A stretch of 64,000 nt of DNA from Amoeboaphelidium protococcarum. Taxonomy: Eukaryota > Aphelidiomycota > Aphelidea. A program made the translations under genes and the position numbers. Positions 47,656 to 59,412 of this stretch are shown here, one piece after another. Position 1 is the first letter of the stretch, and the number at the start of each line of letters is the position of its first letter. The stretch spans positions 2,728,001 through 2,792,000 of the forward strand of contig JALECJ010000256.1 of assembly GCA_023515745.1 (NCBI GenBank). Direction: 5' to 3'. The notes beneath the pieces were generated by a model. That model was not told the origin of the DNA. It saw only the letters and a list, made by a program, of their open reading frames with translations, and did not search any database.

Positions 47656-48936
47656 TCACGATTACCTATGAATCTCCGCCTCTCTTCCCATCATCTCCAA
47701 AACTTCAGCTGTTCCATCCAGTACAAGTGGGATCCAATTAACATTTAAAGTACCGTCATCATCACTTGAATCTGCTGAGGCCGTGTTCTAGTTGTAAGTA
47801 CAAAATGCATCCAATATATTGATGCAGCAGTTATGATGGTGAAATGATGACATATTATGGAGATTATTCTGAAGCAACTACGCAAGTATAATCCTGAGGA
47901 GTCGACCATGAGCCATTACAATCACGGTAGCGTCTACCATACGTCGCTACTAATTAGAATCTTACAACGAAATATTAGATGCTGCCTCTGACTTATTCTC
48001 CTACTTGACCATCACACTTTTAATAACTTGATAAATCCATTACTAAACTCTGTGTGCAACTTAAAGAGGAGATTCCCCATTAGGTGCACCGGCATTAAAA
48101 TTACCAGATTACCATTCAGACAACAACCCCGCCATTAGATTTGCGTCTGCCCTCTTCCCATCCCAGTCACCCCAAGATATTTCACGTATAGCTTCAACAG
48201 TTGGCTTCTCCAACACTATCCTATTACCATTCTGATTACCACCATCATTATTATTAAATTCATTTTGTATAGCATCGGCTGTTTATTCAGCTCTGAGCAT
48301 ATTGGAGGAGTAGAGATACATCTTGCCATTAAGAGTGCCAGCACTGTAGATGTATTGATTCAAAACTTTGGCCAAAGACGCAGCTTATAATGCTCCAAGA
48401 TTGTTCAACGGCTAGTTAATACCTGAGCCTTGCAAGACTCGCTCTCTATTAGCCTCAGTCTCACCATGTCGACACAGTATGAATCTGATACGAGATTATT
48501 GATGATGAGATTACTTGGTAGTATCGACAGACTGCTGATATGGATGATGATGATGATGATAGAAATCATTGTAAATGGATTACATGTCACCAACGGATTG
48601 AGGAAACTCGAACGCCTCAACCGGACGTGGAGACACTTCACTCGCATTACGTGACACTGGAGAATACCGTTATAGCTGCTAAACTTGTACATCAACCACC
48701 TAATACTGCCTGTCTTACGTATGACGTACTTATTGCAACTGACCAGATAAATCATCGCCATTCTTCTATCGATATTCATACAGTGTAGAAACCTTGTCAA
48801 ATATGCCCATATATGCAGTGTTATTGCCAGTCAGCTAGCCATCTATGGGAGAGTCGCCTTACATTCTTTATGGAACCACCGGAGACAGATCCCCACTTCT
48901 TGGAGTTACCAAACTCTACGCCAATTCACTAATCAT
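47656..48936 (-). CDS. histidine phosphatase superfamily (phosphoglycerate mutase-like)
   Basis: Single exon of 426 residues. A disordered, Gln/His-rich N-terminal region with a run of five His is followed by the catalytic core: FILCRHGETEANRE (the RHG phospho-His motif), LYSSNMLRAEQTADAI, REISWGDWDGK and the second His in VIVMAHGRLLRIIL. The arrangement is that of the dPGM/PGAM5/TIGAR-like branch. The substrate cannot be inferred. The minus-strand upstream region overlaps short ORFs that are shadows. The ATG chosen is the first in the open frame. Confidence 0.88.
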
Positions 48937-49667
48937 AAATACTATTATTATTATTGTCTATATACTTGGAAATAAATGTCTAAGATTGTATAGTAGTAGT
49001 AGAAGGAGGACTATGTCACCAGAACAGAATATTCCTCAACCAAATTTTGATTAGTAAATCACTAAAGAAAGAAGAGATAGACGTAAGAGCTAGTCCAAAG
49101 AATTCTAACCAAGATGATGAATACAGAGAAAGCTCTTTAAATAAACTATGACAATCAATCAATGAGAATAAATTATTCTAAACGGGAACAAGAAGGGAAA
49201 CGTTCTCAAACTGAACTTGCCGAAAGCGAACTGGAAAGAGCAATGATGATGACGACAAACTGTTATTGTTGATGATGGGAAAAAAGAATCTGAAAATCGA
49301 GAGAGACGAACACGTCGCCCCGAGATCTGGAAATTTTCTTATAGACGTCGCTCACCCTCATTCCACATGCGCGCTCTTCCCATCTTGGTGGAGCTCATCT
49401 GTATAAAAACGCTGTGATTTAAAGCTTGATTTAATGGTGAAATGGAAATTGTTATCTATACACGTCCTCAGTACTAGCTTTCTGTGTCATTTATCCACTG
49501 TTAAACAGTCTATATGAAATTGAAGTCCTGCTGCATTCTGAGTATGATACAACGTTCTATATTCACACAATGTTGAAATTTCTCTCTTGATTTTCATCAT
49601 CATCAATCAACATTAGTGACGAGAACAATTGAAATTTTGATTACCGCAGATCTTGATCAAAACTATA
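48937..49667. other. intergenic region between divergent phosphatase and carrier genes
   Basis: About 730 bp, AT-rich, with no gene that can be supported. Short frames such as one starting at about 49011 (SPEQNIPQPNF) have no recognisable family. It is probably two promoters back to back. Confidence 0.35.
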
Positions 49668-50704
49668 ATGAAAAATTAGAAATCTTAACCATTCTGGTTC
49701 GGTGGAGTGGTAAGTATTTTATTATTATACTATAGTACAATTTGGTTGATATATAATATTTTTTTGATATCTGTATGTAGAGCTCAGCGTTGGCAGCTTG
49801 TTGCACTCACCCGCTGGATCTGTTGAAAGTGAGATTACAAACATCCCATCATCATCTGCCTAAAACTAGTCTGATGCACACTATCAAAGATATAGTGATC
49901 AAAGAGTCGCCACTAGCATTATTCAATGGATTATCAGCATCTCTCCTCCGCTAGCTCACTTATTCAACCGCTCGATTTGGAATGTATGAAAAGATCAAAT
50001 CGTACTATGGATCCGAATTTACATTTTATAAATCACTGTCTGCCGCATGTCTGAGTGGATTCATCGCTGGAATGATCGGATCGCCCGCTGATATTGTCAA
50101 CATTCGCATGTAGGCTGATGGAAAGTTGCCTGTGGATTAGCGACGGAATTATCGACATGCTCTGGATGGTCTGATGTAGATCATTAGGAGGGAAGGTGTG
50201 GTGGCACTGTGGAAAGGCGTCTGGCCTAATTCACTGCGTGCCGTTGCAATGACTGCATCACAACTCACCACCTATGACACTTTTAAGCAGATTCTTATCC
50301 GATTTGGATTTGATTCTCATGATACACGGACACATTTTAGTGCTAGTCTTATGGCTGGTCTGGTGGCTACTACAGTGTCCTCACCGATGGACGTGATCAA
50401 GACTCGTATAATGAATTCATCGTTTTCATAGTCATTAACATCAACATCAACATCATCATCATCATCAATATCATCGTTGACTAAATAGTAGTCGATACCT
50501 GGTGCTAGATCAAGATTAGTACATAGTGCTGCTTCTTAAATGTAATACAATAGTGCTTTGGATGCCATGTTTAAAATAATTCGGCATGAGGGAGTATTAA
50601 CTCTATTCAAAGGCTGGGTTCCTAGTTATGTTCGGCTTGGTCCTCAGACTATCCTCACATTTATATTCTTAGAATAGATGAAAGAATTATGGAATAGACA
50701 ATGA
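49668..50704 (+). CDS. DIC1: mitochondrial dicarboxylate carrier (SLC25A10/Dic1)
   Basis: Two exons (49668-49709 and 49781-50704) with a 71-nt intron ending TGTAG, encoding 321 residues. The start PFWFGGV, AACCTHPLDLLKVRLQTS and GLSASLLRQLTYSTARFGMYE closely follow animal DIC, with the Gln of LLRQLTYS given by TAG. Three PxDxxKxR-type repeats are present (HPLDLLKVR, SPADIVNIR, SPMDVIKTR). A Ser/Thr-rich insertion of about 45 residues, from a TCA/ACA-rich repeat, follows the third motif, so the last module is longer than usual. It exchanges malate or succinate for phosphate. Confidence 0.94.
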
Positions 50705-50839
50705 TTTCTATTAGTATTTACTGTATATTTTTTATTCAATATTAGAGATCTTTTATGCCATAATCGTAAGAATACTATACGCAAATTCAGGACAGATGTA
50801 CCAAAAGTGATAAGTAGCTCCTTAAATCGCCTCTAATAA

Positions 50840-52435
50840 TCACCAACCAGTTGAGGATTGGTTAATATCAACGTTGCCACTATTGTTAGTAGTATTTTTA
50901 TCAGACGAAGACCACAAGTTTGAGTATTTCTAAGCATCAGCTCTGTGTCTCTCCACCACTTTCCTCTTAACCACCTCATACTATTAAACTAGCAGCGGGT
51001 CTTTAGTTTAACCATCAGTGTATAGAGCTAGAGCCTCTTCAAGATCAGCAAGAGCCAAATCGATGTAATTGGCATCAAAATCGTTATCCACCTACTTCTA
51101 GCCTTTATAAGTCTCATCTTCAACTGAAGACACGAATGCCATAGCGCGACGATACAATAACTTGATCTTGTCTTCAGTATTGAATAACCAAGACTGAGGA
51201 CCATCCAGGAGCATGTCAACATCGTTGATGACCTGGTGATACTTGTAATTCTTTTACATACACAAAATTCGATTCAAGAAACACGATACTCTCAATCTGT
51301 TTACTGCACTTGTCCATTCATCGTATTCTTGCTTCATATTCTGAGCATCTACTTGTTATGAACCATCTCGTACCTATTCGTCCAAGTGGAATTCTGCATA
51401 CCGCATAGCCTTCTCATAAATATTCTGTGCAAATCTATAATGTCCAATCTTGACCTTTTCATTTCCAAGACTTTTCAACTCATTAGCAATGCGGAGACAT
51501 TACTACTTGTCCGGTACAGATGGATAAGAATCTTCAGGGAAGTAGGCATACGGTTCCTGTCCATTCTTGAATAGCCAGTCATCACTCTGACCAGGGGATA
51601 GAACGCCACTATCAGATATCTCCACTTCACTGAAGGGCACACCATTCTTACTCTCAATCGGGAGTTTAGAAAGAGCTATCAGAGTGTGGTGACCTTTAAG
51701 AACGCGTCCAAAAATTTTGGGCTTCTAGAATAACTGATCTTCATTAGGCAATACCGGTATCCCACTGGCAGTTGTAATTAATACTTAGGATGTTATGCGA
51801 TGCGAGTCACGCAACTGCTTCTCTTAGTCCGCCGGTGAAAGTTCTGCATCAGCTTCTCCAGCCTCTCTGGCACGTTGAAGAGCTTTTATCTCCTTCTTAC
51901 TCATCTGCTTCTCTTGTGGCGGTTATAATGGACAGGCAGCAAGCAGGAACTCGCCGCTCTACCACATCTGTTCTTAATCTGCACACACTTCCAACACATC
52001 ATCATCCGCATAGAATCCTCCATCCATCAGCGAAACTTTCCCCTTCTTCTTGGCAACGTCGCCCATTATGACCATCTTCTCAGGATCGATATAATGCAAC
52101 GGTGCTCCTTTGTAATGGAGATTAACATCTTTACCATCAGCGGTTTAAGTTTTCTTTTAATCTACTTTATGCTCTTCTTTATCATCGCCTAAAGATTAAT
52201 ACTATTCTACTTATTAATCAACCATATAGTCACGTCCTAAGCATAATGACTTGAATACTTGACACGTCTTGGACATCATGTCCTCATACAGTTCAAAGAC
52301 TACACGTCCCTCGCGCCGTCCATCCACCTGAATATCAATGAACGCTCTACTTCTCCCATTCTTAACTTCCTTGCCAAATGGATCTAAATCTAATGGATGA
52401 CTATTTAGAATAATGTTATTATTACAGGAACTCAT
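50840..52435 (-). CDS. cyclophilin-40-like protein with TPR region; divergent isomerase domain
   Basis: Single exon of 531 residues. The N-terminus is cyclophilin-like (AFIDIQVDGRREGRVVFELYEDMMSKTCQVFKSLC). After a charged insertion the next segment is GAPLHYIDPEKMVIMGDV, where active cyclophilins have FHRVIPxFMxQGGD, so the catalytic Arg is missing. Later sequence matches the barrel loosely (PKIFGRVLKGHHTLIALSKLPI). The C-terminal third (NELKSLGNEKVKIGHYRFAQNIYEKAMRY) is a TPR clamp of the CYP40/Cpr6-7 type that binds Hsp90. A non-catalytic co-chaperone is the best reading. It is divergent with the DNAJC12-like gene. Confidence 0.75.
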
Positions 52436-52618
52436 ATTGTCTCCTATATAACTCCCTCCACTTTATTCAATGGTCTCACACACTTGCTTCTACAGCGAAA
52501 GAAGCGCGTCGATTGTTGAGAACAACGATCACTCGAGATCAAAAGAGCGAACGAACTAACTCGAAGCGACCACTTTGAATATCATTCATGTCAAATTACA
52601 TGTCAAATAAAAGGTACT

Positions 52619-53154
52619 ATGGAAGAGATAAGTATACGCAATAATAACAAAAAAGCTGATGGGATATAACCAGATTATTATAAAGTCTTGAATTGTGTGA
52701 GATCAAGTTCTTTAGAGTAGATAAAGGCAGAGTACAAGCATTTGGCTTTGAAATACCACCCAGATAAGAACACCAACGATGAAAGTTAAGAATTTAGTCT
52801 TATTCAAGAAGCTTATGTCACCCTGAGCGATAATAAATCTAGACTGGTGTATGATAGATATTTGGATTCAGATTTACTCATACCGTACTCCCTTTGGAAG
52901 GAACGGATATAGAACCATGTAAGATTCACTTAGTTATTATACCTGATAAGTATCATATTTAAGTTGTATGCTTTTCCTATATTATATAGTCTAAGTAGCC
53001 AACTCATTGGAAAACTGATCGCTCTGAAACAGTTTTAAAAATTGATCAAAACTCTGATCATACAGAGCATAGTAGTTCACTATAGACTAGAGCTGGTTAA
53101 AATTAATCTACACCGGCAGACTTGATTACAAAGTTTCGTAATTATGATATTTGA
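52619..53154 (+). CDS. DNAJC12-like J-domain protein
   Basis: Two exons (52619-52918 and 52990-53154) with a 71-nt intron ending ATATAG, encoding 154 residues. The J domain (DYYKVLNC, YKHLALKYHPDKN, SRLVYDRYL) has the HPD motif. The splice joins ERIQNH to SKQPTHW, which matches the DNAJC12 pattern (LNDSVKTSMHW). The protein ends LITKFRNYDI, nearly the conserved DNAJC12 terminus LLRKFRNYEI. In animals DNAJC12 works with Hsc70 on aromatic amino acid hydroxylases. Both conserved ends support the gene model. Confidence 0.85.
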
Positions 53155-53376
53155 GTGTTCCATATACATGTTAATGCACGTGTTTACTCGATAGAATTGA
53201 TTAAGGTTCTTAGACTTTGATGGGTGACTCATACTCGTTCTGGTCATGTCGCTCCTCGTTAGTCAAACTTCATCCCTGAATCTTCATAAAGACGCGCAGA
53301 TTCACAACCTTCTCCCTCTTTTAATTATCGCAATTTTCGTTTGATCAAATTATAGTTACAGCATTTTAAGTGTATA

Positions 53377-55647
53377 ATGACAAGCATGAGATTGAGAGGA
53401 TCATCTACTGCTAGCTCACGTAAAGCGAGTAGTCGTCGCTCTAAATCTTCTCTGAGAGATGGGGACATGTATAGTGGCGATGAGTCGTCGTCGTCGTCTC
53501 AAGATCTACTACTTTCTACATTGAATGACAGCTATGACGAATCGTGTAATAAATCTGGAATAGTGGAGTTGAGTAAGAATATTGTGCAGCGCAGAAGATT
53601 TGCGTTCCTGGTCGGTCTTGTCACAGGTGTAATGATCCTCCTGTATGGCGCATCTCACAATGATACCACCTTATCACTAATGCGATAGCATATGCCGTAC
53701 GCGTTTAGAGGAGCAGAATTTTTCGATAGACTGTCGTAGTTGGTGAAAGAATCTCAGTTTATGGATGAGAATGGCGAATCTTTTGGTCTGAGTAATTGGA
53801 CGTCCTTGGTGTTGGAGCGCCTGAGACTTGAATCTCTCAGCTTTCAAAGCAATGGAAACGACACTGATTCATCAGCACCTGGTAGATTGCTGGCGGAGCG
53901 CGGATTAAAGGCTCACTATCCAGTGTTTATCATCCCGGGCATCGTATCTACTAATCTAGAGTCATGGTCTCGCGGTGGATGCAGCGAGGTGTATTTTCGT
54001 CGCAAGATATGGGGAGACATATCGCTGATGACCAATCTATTACTCGATAAGGAATGCTATCTGAACAACTTGCTTCTTCATCCGGTAACTGGCCTTGATC
54101 CTGATAATGCCAAAGTGCGCGCTGTGCAAGGCATTGATGCCGCCGACTACTTTGTTCATGGCTACTTTGTATGGTCTCGGATGATCGAGAACTTGGCGTA
54201 CATTGGTTATGATAGTAACAATCTGCATGTGGCAGCGTACGATTGGCGATTATCATTTCCTAATCTGGAGAAGCGTGATGCATACTTTAGTAAAATGAAG
54301 TTGAACATTGAGCTGTCATTGAAGACCACAGGGCGGAAAGCGGTGTTGATATCACACAGCATGGGCGGTTTGGTTGCTCATTATTTTCTGAAATGGGTCG
54401 AGAGCAGACATGGTGGCAAAGGGAAGCTCTGGGTGGATAAGCATATTCACGCCCATGTCTCTATTGCCACTCCGTACTTGGGTGTGCCAAAGTCTGTCTC
54501 TACCGTTCTATCCGGGGAGATGCGAGATACTGCACAACTCGGATGGTTGATGTCGTCTCTGTTAGAGCGGTTCTTCACCAAGAAAGAGAGATCGGCGATA
54601 TTTAGAGTTTGGAGTGGCGGTAGCTCTATGCTTCCTAAGGGTGGGAATGCTGTATGGGGTAATCTCACTTGGTCTGCTGAGGATACTGAAGAAATGCAGA
54701 GGAATGACTAGAGTTATGGAGCGTTTATGAAGTTTCAGGATAATGAAGATCTTAGATTGGCTTTCAAAGAGTATGGTTTGGGGGAGTTGAGAAACTTCAC
54801 AATGGATGACACACTCAACTTATTGTTCAAGCACGCTGGACCATTCTATAGAAACAGAATGTCTGCTGATTACTCTCAGGGAATTGCACTCAGTAATTTG
54901 GAATCTGAGGAGTATGATCAAGAGAAGTATTTCAGTAATCCGTTGGAAAGCTCTCTTCCTAAGGCGCCTAACATGACAATTTATGACTTTCATGGATACG
55001 GAAATGTGGTCGAGAGATCTTACCACTACACATTGACTGAAGACAATTCATAGGCAATTGAAATTTTGTAAAAGTTCATCAGTCAAGATGGAAAATCCTA
55101 AACATAGAAAAATTAGAAGCTTACATCCAAAGATGAAGATAGAATTAGAAAAGACCAAGAGCAATAGAGAATTATTATGAGCGACTATGGCTCAAATAAA
55201 AGTGTACCAACTGAGGCTCAATAGAAGGTACCCAAAGATTTTTATCTAGATGTTAATGCCAACTCTGAAGATGGATTTGTGAAGAATGGAGTCAGTTGTA
55301 CTGAAGGTGACGGAACGGTCACGTTGCTATCTCTCGCCTTCATGTCTGTGAATGGTTGGCGTCATGACACTAGATAAAAGTACGGTAAAGTATTCAATCC
55401 CCATAAAGTCAAAGTTCTGACACGAGAATATGTTCATGACCCAGTCTCAGTTGTCAAGGATATAAGAGGTGGGCCAAAGACTAGTGAACACGTTGATATT
55501 CTTGGTAATCACGAGATGACTACAGATATCTTGAAGATTTGTGCAGCAATGGAAGATGAAGTCACTGAGAGAATTGAGTCTGATATCAGAGAAGTGGCTG
55601 ACCGCGTAGAACTCTAGGAATTCAAGGATGCGTACTTTCAAAAATGA
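53377..55647 (+). CDS. LRO1: phospholipid:diacylglycerol acyltransferase (PDAT/Lro1)
   Basis: Single exon of 756 residues. A Ser/Arg-rich cytosolic N-terminus precedes one membrane helix (FLVGLVTGVMILLYGA, residues about 75-90). The luminal LCAT-like domain follows: PVFIIPGIVSTNLESW, the Trp-rich lid region RRKIWG, the nucleophile SHSMGG, an Asp in EGDGTVTLLS and a His in SEHVDILGN. A Lys/Gln-rich insertion lies before the GDGTV block. The enzyme moves an acyl group from phospholipid to diacylglycerol to make storage oil at the ER. Length and triad order match yeast Lro1. Confidence 0.95.
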
Positions 55648-55896
55648 TTTACTCTGCATACATTTTGAAATAAATATTATTAATAGCATACTCTTTAGTG
55701 CACAATGCTGTACTCTATGTGTTGTTATATTTTGAAGTTACTTGTTACAGCATGTAGTCATCGCTTTCGAATGACAATTGTAATCACAGTGACCACCCCT
55801 TACTTGGCAGAACCTTCCAGATCTGCAATTTTAATCCCATCACATCTGTTATCAATTTTACCGAAACCAATCCTTCTGTGCAGAGAATTTATCAAG

Positions 55897-56508
55897 ATGC
55901 CTGTAGTGCTTGATTATTATGGAATTCTGGGTGTCTCTGAGAGGGCGAGTAATAGCGTAATTAAAGATGCCTATAGAAAACTTGCGCTTAAGCATCATCC
56001 TGACAAGAATCCCAATGACAATCGAGCTAATCTCAAGTTTCAGTATGTCAACGATGCATATGCTATACTGAGTGATCCTTCGTAGAGAAGAAGACATGAT
56101 CAAGAAAGAAGGCAATCTGGCGCAACTTTGTTCAACCCAATGTCATCAGAGTCGAAATCGCGATCTCAATATCACCAGCAGGAGGAAGATGAGTATGAGC
56201 CTCAAGTGGATGCGGATAATTTGTTTGGCAGTGAATTCGAAGATATGTTACGCAATGAGATGAGAAATGGGAGTGGGAATGGATTTATGTGGTCATTAAT
56301 AGGAGCATTGTGTGGTCTAGGCTTGGGATTCATCATCTTTAACATTCCAGGCGCGCTCGTCGGTCTGGCTATCGGGCGATATCTTGGTGGGCTTAGAGAT
56401 ACACACGGTCGCAGTGTATTGGAAGTTTTTCAAACTCTGCCACAGAGTGAACGCAGCAAGATTCTGGCCACGTTGGCAAGGAAGCTCTTTAACGGTGTGA
56501 TGAAATGA
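55897..56508 (+). CDS. J-domain protein with C-terminal glycine-rich membrane hairpin (copy 1)
   Basis: Single exon of 203 residues. The J domain starts right at the N-terminus ([21 protein letters not shown]). After an acidic linker comes a hydrophobic Gly-rich segment ([16 protein letters not shown], then [16 protein letters not shown]) and a conserved end [17 protein letters not shown]. Many fungal J proteins have a similar Gly-rich hairpin with an IRD-xxG-KSV tail. It is paralogous to the next gene. The frame is open upstream to 55705, but the paralogue shows the true start is at the J domain. Confidence 0.88.
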
Positions 56509-56663
56509 TTTCTATGTAGTATTAGTAATCTTAATTAATTATTTTCATTTCTGTCTTGAATCTTTGATAAGACTTGAATCCCGACATTTAGACTTTCTAA
56601 TCAGAACCGTTGATTATACATTATTACAGTAGAATCTTAACATTGAAAGCGGATTATATAAGT

Positions 56664-57257
56664 ATGGCAATCATACTGGATTACTATGGCATATTGGGAG
56701 TATCGTCGTCGGCTAGTTAGAAAGAAATAAAAGATGCTTACCGCAAGCTGGCATTAAAGCATCATCCGGATAAGAATACAAAAGATAAAGATGCTAATCG
56801 CAAGTTTCAATATGTTAATGAAGCTTATGCCATTTTGAGCGATCAATCACTGAAACAACGGCATGATCAAGATCGCAGAACCTCTGGAGCAAAGTTGTAC
56901 AATCCACTGTCAGATAAGTAATCTCAAGGATCTGAATATAATTATGAGCCAAAGGTGGATGCAAATAATGTATTTGGAAGTGAATTCGAAGAGATGCTTC
57001 GTACTGAACTTGGATCCGGAGATGGGAAAGGTTACGTGTGGTCTGTAGTTGGCGCCGTGTCTGGCCTTGGACTGGGCTTCATTATCTTTAACGTTCCCGG
57101 AGCATTGGCGGGATTAGCGATTGGTAGATAACTTGGAAGTATCAGAGATTAGCACGGTCGCAGTGTTGTAGAGGTGTTTCAATCTTTGCCAGAGAGTGAG
57201 CGCGTCAAGATTCTGACAGCTCTCGCTCATAAGCTTTTTGATGGCGTTCTCAAGTGA
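56664..57257 (+). CDS. J-domain protein with C-terminal glycine-rich membrane hairpin (copy 2)
   Basis: Single exon of 197 residues, a tandem paralogue of 55897-56508 separated by about 155 bp. Domain order and key motifs are the same ([65 protein letters not shown]). The two differ by many substitutions and by use of TAG/TAA Gln, so the duplication is not recent. They probably anchor Hsp70 activity at a membrane. Confidence 0.88.
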
Positions 57258-57458
57258 ACAAAGACGAGATAGTTGATGGCTTTAATTCACCAATTTTATA
57301 GAAACATATATGATAAAACAATAAATCTTTAGAGTATTAGAGCTTCATAATATAATGTAAATCAGAACTAATATCCATAATTTTGGACCAAAATAAATTA
57401 AAATATAGCTTTTTTCCTATTTCATTTCACCTTTTCAATCAATTATACAAGTGCAAGT

Positions 57459-59192
57459 ATGGATCAAACTTTTACGGATGAGCAACTCGATTCAAATCTT
57501 ACAATCCCTTTCACATTGAGTAAGGATAAAGAGGACGGTAAGCTACATTTATTGGTCAGACCGGATGCTAGAAGGCTTCGTCAAAGAGTTTTCAAGACTG
57601 GTGCTAAAAATGAGTTTAATAAGTGTGTGCTTACAGGTCCTTCAGGCGCTGGTAAATCTCTTTTGCTTTACCTCAGTGCATTGGATTGCATTAAGAGTCA
57701 GAAATGGCTAGTTTTATACATTGCTGACACTAAACGGTTTGATGGTGTTAGTGACGACATTTGTGCTCGAACTATATTAAGAATATTACTCAAATCTAAT
57801 AAGAATGTCTTCTAAGCATTTGAAGCCGATTGCAAAAATCTTAAAAAGATCAGAGATTTGGCAGTTGAAGCGACTGATGGATCACACGACCCCAAGGCTG
57901 CTCTTAGATCAATTCATCAAGAGTTTTTTAGAATATGTGAGCTCCCTGTATTTGTTGGTATTGATCAATGGAATTGTTTACAATCGACTTCTTTGTTTAA
58001 GCAGGACATGTTGAAGGGTCTCTTTGGACATTTTTCGAAGTTTACCTTCAGAAAAGGGTATGCCATGCTAGCGGTCTCCTCTTCGTTTAATGTTCAAAAG
58101 TCTGAAATGTTTGGGGATTTCGATGGTGGTAGGGGAACAATTCATGTTCCTCTGTATTCGAAGTCTGAATGGGATTTAATTGTCTCGGATTATCGCCAAA
58201 GGCAAGTATTTCCACCTTTAAGCGACACTGAATTGTTGGGATTGACTGGTCATGTACCAAGACTTTTGGCTACCGTCAAGCAAAGATTTATTGAAAATGA
58301 ATTCAGCTGGACTGATCGTGATTATCTATACTTGAGGAAAGCTAATCGAGATTATTTTGCCCATCGCGTCAAGATTGTTATATCTAGAACCAATGAAAAG
58401 GACGTTCTAGAATTCTCCTGCCGCGTATGTATCAACAACTATCAATCATCTCATGTTCCGTCGACTTGGATTGATTCTGGTTTATTCGAAGAATTGAGTG
58501 ATGGTTCTGCAGCCCCTATAGCTCCTGATGTTATCAATGCAATGTATGATATTGTAGCGACTAAATTGGACGTTATAATGCAAACGTTGGCGAAAACTGA
58601 TGCAAAAGGATATGCTTTTCAGATGTTCATTCAAATGGGTCTGGAAAGAGAGAGATCCTTCCAGTTTCCTGTTGCCCGCTTGAGTTAAACAGTGGATGAA
58701 GTGGATCATTCAGAGCATATTGATATGCTTATTTCAGAAAGAATTGTGCAGCAAAGACCACAATTTGGATAAGATATTCCGAAATATCCGGACAATTCAA
58801 TGATTATCTGCTATAGTCCAAATCACCCAGTAGCAGACGTAGTTGTATATTCTGGAGGGTTCATCAATTTTATTTCTATATCTATTAGTTCGTACAATGT
58901 CCACCGTACTAAATTTGGCGATTTGTTTACTGCAAAGGTTGGAAGTACTAGTCATACACCATTATCCTACTATTGTTTGGCTGCTCCTCCCTCGTATAAT
59001 GCAGGTCGAATAGCTGGTCTCACAAGAATTTCCGACAGTTTAACAAGGATCATTCGCTTCATCTTTATCACCCTGGATACCACTAAACACAATCCAGCAA
59101 CAATGATGTAATAAGGAGCGGAACACGTTTATCGTATAAATGGCGAAGCGCTGAGGAAATTTGGAGATCCCAGTTCGTTCCTAACAAGTTGA
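57459..59192 (+). CDS. P-loop NTPase with nuclease-like C-terminus, Crinkler/RHS-type candidate
   Basis: Single exon of 577 residues. A P-loop VLTGPSGAGKSLLLY near residues 60-75 is followed by WLVLYIADTKRF and a Walker B-like strand LPVFVGIDQWN, an arrangement shared by DAP3-like and Crinkler-RHS (CR) proteins. The C-terminal 200 residues contain ADVVVYSGGFINFISISIS, comparable to the D...(E/Q)xT core of restriction-like nucleases in CR proteins, but with Ser where the usual Gln/Lys-type residues lie. CR proteins are secreted effectors or selfish elements in protists and fungi. No signal peptide is seen. Function is inferred and uncertain. Confidence 0.5.
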
Positions 59193-59412
59193 AATTATTC
59201 GCATTCAATAAAGATATTTTATTCCAAGAGGGAAATATTGTGATGGTTTACGTGTTCTATTGCCCAGAGGTTCCTACATCGTCTTCAAGTCTTTAAAATT
59301 CCTTGTGCTTGTCTATTCATCGAGATCATCTAAGTAGAGGCTTTACCAGCAAAATAGTTTTGAGAGAAGATTTTATTTTAATCTATTTTGGTTACAAATT
59401 ATAACTAATACT

